From positions 1,999,495 through 2,063,494 of the forward strand of contig NZ_JAWXCX010000001.1 of assembly GCF_033845285.1 (NCBI RefSeq): a DNA stretch of 64,000 nt. The letters run 5' to 3'. The translations under genes and the position numbers were made by a program. Below, in pieces: positions 59,220 through 64,000 of the stretch; positions within the stretch are counted from its first letter, which is position 1; every line of letters begins with the position of its first letter. The DNA comes from Marinococcus sp. PL1-022. GTDB lineage: Bacteria; Bacillota; Bacilli; Bacillales; Marinococcaceae. The notes under the pieces were generated by a model. The model ran no database searches. It worked only from the letters and a program-made list of their open reading frames with translations, and had not been told where the DNA came from.

Positions 59220-60305
59220 ATGTCACGCGCATATAATTTTAATGCAGGTCCGGCTGCCCTGCCGGACGAGGTTTTGGAAAAAGCCCAGAAGGAAATGCTT
59301 AATTTCAACAATACTGGCATGAGCGTTATGGAGCTCAGCCACCGGAGCGCTGATTATGAACAAGTGCATAATCAGGCGCAGGAGAGGCTCCGGAGCCTGC
59401 TCGATATTCCGGAGGATTACGAAGTATTATTTCTGCAGGGCGGAGCCAGCCTGCAGTTTTCGATGCTTCCGATGAACGTACTCCAATCCGGGGAAACGGC
59501 TAACTATATTTTAACAGGATCCTGGTCGGAAAAAGCACTAAAAGAAGCGCAGATGATCGGCCAGACCCGGGTCGGGGCTTCGGCAAAAGAGCAAAACTTC
59601 ACCCATATTCCTGATGTTGACGCCCTTCAGCTCGACAGCCGCGATAAATATGTACACATCACCACAAACAACACCATTTTCGGCACGCAGTGGCAGGAGC
59701 TTGATTATAACTGGCTTTCCCCGGTAGTCGCCGATATGTCGAGCGACATTTTAAGCCGGCCGGTACCGGTCTCCTCGTTTGGAGCGATCTACGCCGGGGC
59801 ACAAAAAAATCTGGGCCCGTCCGGCGTTACCGTCGTCATTGTCAAAAAGGACTGGGTCAGCCAGGCTCCCGGACATACCCCGACTATGCTGCGCTACGAT
59901 ACCCATGCGGAAAAGAATTCGCTTTTCCACACCCCTCCGACATTCGCTGTGTACCTGCTGAATGAAGTACTCGGATGGGTCGAAGAACGTGGAGGCGTCC
60001 TTGGCATGCAGCAGCGCAACAAGGAAAAAGCAGCTCTCCTATATGACACTATTGACGGCAGCAATGGCTTTTACCGGGGCCATGCTGAAACAGACAGCCG
60101 CTCCTCCATGAACGTCACCTTTAACCTTCCTAATGAAGAATTAAATAAACAATTTTTAGCTGAAGCTAAACAGGCCGGCTTTGTCGGATTAAATGGTCAC
60201 CGATCCGTTGGCGGATGCCGGGCCTCCATTTATAATGCTGTTTCCAAAGAGAGCTGCCAGGCTCTTCAGGACTTTATGCTTACGTTTCAAAAAAATCATC
60301 AGTAG
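59220..60305 (+). CDS. serC: Phosphoserine aminotransferase
   Basis: A 361-residue PLP enzyme of serine synthesis. The start MSRAYNFNAGPAALP is at ATG 59220 after AAAAGGAGAG; the frame is open seven codons further upstream. PLP-binding Lys196 is in YAGAQKNLGPSG, and FLQGGASLQFSMLPMN is near residues 69-84. It is probably co-transcribed with hit. Confidence 0.96.
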   Translation: MSRAYNFNAGPAALPDEVLEKAQKEMLNFNNTGMSVMELSHRSADYEQVHNQAQERLRSLLDIPEDYEVLFLQGGASLQFSMLPMNVLQSGETANYILTGSWSEKALKEAQMIGQTRVGASAKEQNFTHIPDVDALQLDSRDKYVHITTNNTIFGTQWQELDYNWLSPVVADMSSDILSRPVPVSSFGAIYAGAQKNLGPSGVTVVIVKKDWVSQAPGHTPTMLRYDTHAEKNSLFHTPPTFAVYLLNEVLGWVEERGGVLGMQQRNKEKAALLYDTIDGSNGFYRGHAETDSRSSMNVTFNLPNEELNKQFLAEAKQAGFVGLNGHRSVGGCRASIYNAVSKESCQALQDFMLTFQKNHQ

Positions 60306-60311
60306 GTTTTT

Positions 60312-60341
60312 AATCAGCGGAATTACCCGCTGATTATTTTT
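60312..60341 (+). terminator. Terminator after serC
   Basis: AATCAGCGG / CCGCTGATT stem with a 6-base loop and ATTTTT. Confidence 0.85.
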
Positions 60342-60481
60342 ATAAAATAAAAATTTACAGGAGTCTCCTCGTTCCAGGCACCCGAAATTGTTTGAAATTC
60401 TTTATTTTTTCCCTAAATTCACCTATACTACTATTAAAGAATAATATATTAAAAATGTATTTCAAGGAAGGAATGAGGCGG

Positions 60482-60841
60482 ATGGATTTGAAATCTCTTT
60501 TTGCCGGTATATTCACAGGATCACTAGCGAGCAGTTTAATTATACTTTTTACTGCCCCTGCTTCTGGTCCTGCCGTACGCCATTCCATTAAGCATTCGGA
60601 ATGGAATCGCCCCGGCTTGAAATCCTCAACAAATAAATCAGCCATGGAGGACTGGCAGTATGCTGCTACAGAAGGTTTCCAGGCTTTCGATGTGCTGACT
60701 AAAGAAATGAAAAAAACCTACAAACGGTACAAGCAGGAAGTTGAACCCGAGGTGGCCTCTATTCAGGAACAGGTAAAAGAAATTTCTGACTCTATTTCTC
60801 AATTAAATAAGCAGATTAAAAAAGAAACCAAGCGTTCCTAG
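60482..60841 (+). CDS. yhaH: YtxH-domain protein (YhaH-like)
   Basis: A 119-residue protein. The N-terminus has a single membrane segment LFAGIFTGSLASSLIILFTAP with a small-residue pattern typical of YtxH proteins; the C-terminal half is a charged coiled coil (KTYKRYKQEVEPEVASIQEQ). B. subtilis YhaH lies in the same neighbourhood next to hpr. ATG 60482 is ten bases after AAGGAAGG; ATG 60473 is too close. Function is unknown. Confidence 0.75.
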   Translation: MDLKSLFAGIFTGSLASSLIILFTAPASGPAVRHSIKHSEWNRPGLKSSTNKSAMEDWQYAATEGFQAFDVLTKEMKKTYKRYKQEVEPEVASIQEQVKEISDSISQLNKQIKKETKRS

Positions 60842-60880
60842 TCACTGATGACCCAGCTTATAAGAGAGGGGGTTCTTTAA

Positions 60881-61444
60881 TTGGACTCTTCATTTGATGC
60901 CAAGCAGTCAATACTATTCAGCCTCCGTGCTGCACAGCTGTCTAAAGCATTATGGAAATCGGTGGAAAAAGATTGGCAGGAATGGGTGAAGCCCTATAAT
61001 TTAAACATTAACGAATTTCAAATTCTCTGGGTTGCTCACCAATTAGAGGGCGCTTCTGTGTCCGGGATTGCGAAGTTCGGGGTTATGCACGTCTCAACTG
61101 CATTTAATTTTTCGAAAAAGCTGGAAGACCGCAACCTTTTAAAATTTTCAAAGAAAACGAACGATAAGCGCAATACGTATATCGAGCTGACAGAAGACGG
61201 CGAAAGCCTGCTTCTTTCCATCCTCGAGTCTTATGAAAAAGAAACGTTTCAGGTTTCTGAAGGGGCCCTTCCCATTAAAGAGCTGTACGGAAAGTTTCCC
61301 GAGTTTTCTGAACTTATGACCATTGTACGCTACATTTATGGAGAAGAATTCATGCATTTGTTTGAAGAGTCCCTCCAGTCTTTTGAAAATGATTTTATGG
61401 ATAAAGACGGAACTCTGCTTCCAGCGGACAGATCTGCCAAATAA
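60881..61444 (+). CDS. hpr: MarR-type transition-state regulator Hpr/ScoC
   Basis: A 187-residue winged-helix repressor. The pattern [40 protein letters not shown] and the DNA-contact part [19 protein letters not shown] is characteristic. In B. subtilis it represses extracellular proteases and sporulation genes. The start is TTG 60881 after GAGAGGGGG at long spacing. The tail after residue 170 is variable. Confidence 0.93.
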   Translation: MDSSFDAKQSILFSLRAAQLSKALWKSVEKDWQEWVKPYNLNINEFQILWVAHQLEGASVSGIAKFGVMHVSTAFNFSKKLEDRNLLKFSKKTNDKRNTYIELTEDGESLLLSILESYEKETFQVSEGALPIKELYGKFPEFSELMTIVRYIYGEEFMHLFEESLQSFENDFMDKDGTLLPADRSAK

Positions 61445-61511
61445 ACCTTTTACAGACCACCTGCTCTGCTCTGGCCTCCTGAATCATCATATTGGCTTCC
61501 TTTCTCTTCTG

Positions 61512-61553
61512 TAGAACGAATTGTTAGAAATTTCGTTCTATATATTTTTTTTA
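61512..61553 (+). terminator. Terminator after hpr
   Basis: TAGAACGAA and TTCGTTCTA stem, then TATATTTTTTTT. The loop is 11 bases. Confidence 0.8.
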
Positions 61554-61561
61554 TAACCCTA

Positions 61562-61590
61562 TTGATTTTTTCTTCTATTGGTATTACATT
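61562..61590 (+). promoter_or_regulatory. Possible promoter of the DUF3267 gene
   Basis: TTGATT (61562-61567), 17 bases and TACATT (61585-61590), about 35 bases before the ATG. Confidence 0.55.
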
Positions 61591-61626
61591 ATTCAACGTT
61601 GGGGTTTGGAGAGAGGAGGCCGTCGC

Positions 61627-62175
61627 ATGAATTGCTGGAAATCAGTGAATCTACGAAAAGAAAACAACACAACAAAAATGACAATCATGTCGGTAGGATT
61701 TTCCTTTTTAACTTTTATGTTTACTTTTTTAATCTTTAGTTCGCTGCAGCCCGATACGCAGCTCAAAGGTATCGGATTAGGAGTTCTTCTTTTAATGATG
61801 CTCATTCTTTACCCTCTGCATTCTATTTTGCACGCCGTACCTCTCTGGATGATTGGTATCGCTACAACCTGGAAATTTGACAGAAACCGCAGGAAACAGC
61901 TTCCTGTGATTAAATACAGCTTCAGCAAACCAGTATCAAGAAATATGTATGTCGCAGCCATGCTCAGCCCTTTTGTGATACTTGGAACTGCAAGTATTGC
62001 CGGGGCCGTGCTTATGCCAGGCTATATGCATTACTTCCTTATTATCTTTTCATTAAACAGCGGGATGGCTATCCATGATTTTGCGTTTGTCCGCCAGCTG
62101 GTGCGGGCTCCAAAGCACTGTACGGTGGAACGCAAGCTTGACGGTATGGATATTGTATTGAAGCAGCCTTCTTAA
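61627..62175 (+). CDS. DUF3267 family membrane protein
   Basis: A 182-residue integral membrane protein with four to five helices. LYPLHSILHAVPLWMIG near residues 61-77 carries a paired histidine pattern, similar to DUF3267 proteins, which some consider degenerate membrane metallopeptidases. HDFAFVRQLVRAPKHCTVER is near the C-terminus. The ATG 61627 follows GAGAGGAGG by seven bases. Function is unknown. Confidence 0.75.
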   Translation: MNCWKSVNLRKENNTTKMTIMSVGFSFLTFMFTFLIFSSLQPDTQLKGIGLGVLLLMMLILYPLHSILHAVPLWMIGIATTWKFDRNRRKQLPVIKYSFSKPVSRNMYVAAMLSPFVILGTASIAGAVLMPGYMHYFLIIFSLNSGMAIHDFAFVRQLVRAPKHCTVERKLDGMDIVLKQPS

Positions 62176-62181
62176 GTAAAA

Positions 62182-62219
62182 GAAGCCCGGCGCACGAATA
62201 GCGCCGGGCTTCTTTTTTT
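62182..62219. terminator. Bidirectional terminator between DUF3267 and YpmS-like genes
   Basis: A perfect 12-bp GAAGCCCGGCGC / GCGCCGGGCTTC stem with a 7-base loop and seven Ts on plus. Confidence 0.92.
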
Positions 62220-62787
62220 ATCTTCCTACGACAAAAACAATTTCATCTTCTTCAAGATTGACCCTTTCTGCCCGTACAGTATATTCTTCATCTTCGCTCC
62301 ACTGATCAAGACGTATTCTGATCGTTTCCTCTTCCGGATTAATCTGGACAAATTCCGGAAATTCCGACTGATTCTGCACCACTGTCAGTACTTCTGTTCC
62401 CGGCAGCGGCAGCCCTGCAATAGAGAAATCATCCTTTTGCAGTTCGACATTACCGTTTTCTAAAGCCTCCGGCACAAAACTCAGTTCAATATCAATTTCA
62501 CGACCGAGAAGCTCGAGCGCAGAAATAATTTTAAACTGCCCGTCTTCCACCACTAAGTCGGCTCTTTCGTTTTCCATTTCTGCTTCTAAAATATTATTTA
62601 CCTGGGCAGAATTTGTTTCCCCGGTAAAGTACGGCTGAAATTCTTCCTCCTCAGAAGTTTGCGGTTCTTTTTCGGTTGAACCGCTCTCCTGATCCAGAGA
62701 TGCCCACCAGAAGACTACTGCGCCAATAATAATAACATTGATGACTAATAGCAGGATGAATAAAATTTTCCATATGTTCCGCGTCAA
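62218..62787 (-). CDS. YpmS-like lipid-associated membrane protein (DUF2140)
   Basis: A 189-residue protein with one N-terminal membrane helix (ILFILLLVINVIIIGAVVFWW), an acidic linker and an external beta domain, with QVNNILEAEMEN and ISALELLGREIDIELSF. It fits the DUF2140/YpmS family. The start is TTG 62787 after GGAGTGGG. Function is unknown. Confidence 0.8.
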   Translation of the reverse strand: MTRNIWKILFILLLVINVIIIGAVVFWWASLDQESGSTEKEPQTSEEEEFQPYFTGETNSAQVNNILEAEMENERADLVVEDGQFKIISALELLGREIDIELSFVPEALENGNVELQKDDFSIAGLPLPGTEVLTVVQNQSEFPEFVQINPEEETIRIRLDQWSEDEEYTVRAERVNLEEDEIVFVVGR

Positions 62788-62948
62788 GCAGACCCACTCC
62801 TTTTTTCTTGTAACAGCTGCTTTTTCACTATATCATGTTCGGCAGAAACGTTATAGATATAATAGCTTTTTCTTTGCTCCGCCGGGTTCTGCCTATCTTT
62901 TTGCCTTATGATTTGTTATGGTAGTATCGTTAGGAATGGGGGAATTTT

Positions 62949-63134
62949 ATGTTTATTCTTTTCTTTATTGTATTTGCTGTTGCTTATCTGTTTATCATGA
63001 ACTCCATGACCAATAAGTTTGTAACTCAGCGGGAAGTCCCGGATGAAAAACAGCCGAAGGTCTTCAACACTATCAACATACTTGTGACCATCCTGCTTAT
63101 TTCTTCGTATGTTGAACTTCTTTTGGCAGCCTGA
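62949..63134 (+). CDS. Small two-helix membrane protein
   Basis: A 61-residue protein with two membrane segments (FILFFIVFAVAYLFIM and FNTINILVTILLISSYVELLL) separated by a polar loop VTQREVPDEKQPK. The ATG follows a GGGGGAA site and a terminator follows the stop, so it looks like a real single gene. It is not clearly any family I know; in B. subtilis a different small protein, YhaL, occupies this position before prsA. Confidence 0.65.
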   Translation: MFILFFIVFAVAYLFIMNSMTNKFVTQREVPDEKQPKVFNTINILVTILLISSYVELLLAA

Positions 63135-63148
63135 AGCTGAGAATTTCG

Positions 63149-63179
63149 ATCCTATTGTAAAATACAATAGGATTTTTTA
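63149..63179 (+). terminator. Terminator before prsA
   Basis: ATCCTATTGTA / TACAATAGGAT stem (11 bp), 3-base loop, then TTTTT. Confidence 0.9.
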
Positions 63180-63208
63180 CATTAATCGACATTTTTTAAC
63201 TTTTTAAT

Positions 63209-63218
63209 GTGCTATAAT
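63209..63218 (+). promoter_or_regulatory. Extended -10 promoter of prsA
   Basis: TATAAT at 63213-63218, preceded by TGC, makes an extended -10. No good -35 is seen at 17 bases; TCGACA lies 21 bases away. It is about 38 bases before prsA. Confidence 0.6.
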
Positions 63219-63255
63219 ATCAGAGTATCATGAACATACATAGGGAGCTGAAAGA

Positions 63256-64000
63256 ATGAAGAAGTACATTTTTACTGCCGTAAGTCTCAGTGGAGCCCTT
63301 CTGCTTGCATCCTGCAGTAATCAAGGCAGTGCCGAAGAAAGCAATACAATTGTGGAAGTGAACGGAGAAAGCATTTCTGAGCAGGAGCTCATGGATGATT
63401 TAAAGGAAAATTACGGGGAAAACGCCTTAAATAACCTTGTCCAGCAAAAAGTTTTAAACAATAAAGCCGAAGAGCTTGAAATTTCAGATAAGCAGGTTAA
63501 TAAAGAATTTAAATCCATGAAAGAACAGTATGGAATAGACGATAATGATCAGTTCCTTCAAACCATCCAGCAAAATATGGGTGTTCAGGTTGAAAGCATC
63601 AAAGCTTTCAAGGAGCAGTATGTGAAGCCGCAGCTCGTAGTTGAGGAACTGGGCTCCCAGGACGTTGAGGTAACCGAAGAAGAAATGAAAAATTACTACG
63701 ACGAAAACAAAGAAGAAGTTGTGCAGGTCGAAGCAAGTCATATTCTCGTTGAAAGTGAAAAAGAAGCTAACGAAATAATCAAGGAACTTGAAGGTGGTGC
63801 AGATTTTGCTGAGCTTGCAAAAGAAAAGTCTATCGATACTGCTTCCGGTGAAAGCGGCGGAGAACTTGGTTATTTCGGGAAAGGCGAAATGACGGAAGCT
63901 TTTGAGAAAGCGGCATTTGACATGGAGGTGGATTCCATCTCTGAAGAGCCTGTCGAAACAGAGCACGGCTTCCATGTGATTAAGGTCACTGGCAAAAAAG
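63256..64000 (+). CDS. prsA: Foldase lipoprotein PrsA (partial, runs off the window)
   Basis: The first 248 residues of the extracytoplasmic peptidyl-prolyl isomerase and chaperone that helps exported proteins fold. The lipoprotein signal ends in LLASC, so Cys20 should be lipid-modified. A helical chaperone part follows, then a parvulin domain starting at EASHILVESEKEANEII and reaching GGELGYFGKGEMTEAFEKAA and HGFHVIKV. Its very acidic composition fits the rest of the genome. GGGAG precedes ATG by about seven bases. Only the C-terminal end is missing. Confidence 0.95.
   Translation, partial: MKKYIFTAVSLSGALLLASCSNQGSAEESNTIVEVNGESISEQELMDDLKENYGENALNNLVQQKVLNNKAEELEISDKQVNKEFKSMKEQYGIDDNDQFLQTIQQNMGVQVESIKAFKEQYVKPQLVVEELGSQDVEVTEEEMKNYYDENKEEVVQVEASHILVESEKEANEIIKELEGGADFAELAKEKSIDTASGESGGELGYFGKGEMTEAFEKAAFDMEVDSISEEPVETEHGFHVIKVTGKK

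Noticed and set aside
61606-61626. An upstream in-frame start for the DUF3267 protein
   Set aside because: It begins inside the GAGAGGAGG ribosome site of the ATG at 61627.

Overview
The window looks like a piece of chromosome from a low-to-moderate GC, endospore-forming member of the Bacillaceae. The evidence is the sporulation phosphotransferase Spo0B, the transition-state regulator Hpr/ScoC, a two-gene T-box aminoacyl-tRNA synthetase set, IreB, CymR and a B. subtilis-like gene order. An Mrp-type Na+/H+ antiporter operon and several strongly acidic proteins or protein segments (YrzB, YrrS, PrsA, SecD extracytoplasmic parts) suggest an alkaliphilic or salt-adapted bacillus. This is an inference, and the species cannot be named from the window.

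Layout. 1-3.2 kb: the end of an mrp operon (mrpB partial to mrpG). 3.3-8.5 kb: single genes (HU, a HesB/YneR-like protein, an S9 peptidase, a Nudix hydrolase, MtnN, a DUF2536 protein). 8.6-21.4 kb: a minus-strand block matching the B. subtilis yrr region (yrrS, greA, yrrM, mltG, yrzB, ruvX, ireB, alaS with T-box, recD2, yrrB, mnmA, yrvO). 21.6-27.2 kb: a mixed-strand stretch holding an EVE/Mrr-N-like orphan, cymR, rarA, a sensor kinase, 6S RNA and a small orphan. 27.2-44.9 kb: aspS, hisS with T-box, dtd, relA, apt, recJ, yrvD-like, secF, secD, comN, yajC, tgt, queA, ruvB, ruvA and yebC, all on minus. 45-48.8 kb: niaR, pheA, pheB, obg, spo0B. 49-52 kb: an arginase-family enzyme and hemE-hemH. 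52-64 kb: pbpF, a LiaF-like protein, a M20 peptidase, ecsBA, hit, serC, yhaH-like, hpr, DUF3267, YpmS-like, a tiny membrane protein and the start of prsA.

Functional themes. Translation quality and tRNA chemistry are heavily represented (AlaRS, AspRS, HisRS, Dtd, MnmA with its sulfur donor YrvO, Tgt, QueA, RelA). So are DNA repair and recombination (RecD2, RuvX, RarA, RecJ, RuvAB) and protein export or cell-envelope work (SecD, SecF, YajC, PrsA, MltG, PbpF, EcsAB). CymR next to the cysteine desulfurase links sulfur control to tRNA thiolation. Spo0B, Obg and Hpr connect to entry into sporulation.

Most of the window is ordinary core genome. The parts that deserve attention are small. They are a stand-alone base-reader-like domain protein at 21.6 kb, a nested-stem element between greA and yrrS, an unexplained intergenic region at 4.1-4.5 kb, an arginase-family enzyme with a substituted metal ligand, a kinase reading frame that stays open across most of the 6S RNA gene, and split secD/secF. 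No CRISPR array, transposase, prophage, tRNA or rRNA was seen. I found no convincing multi-gene undescribed system.
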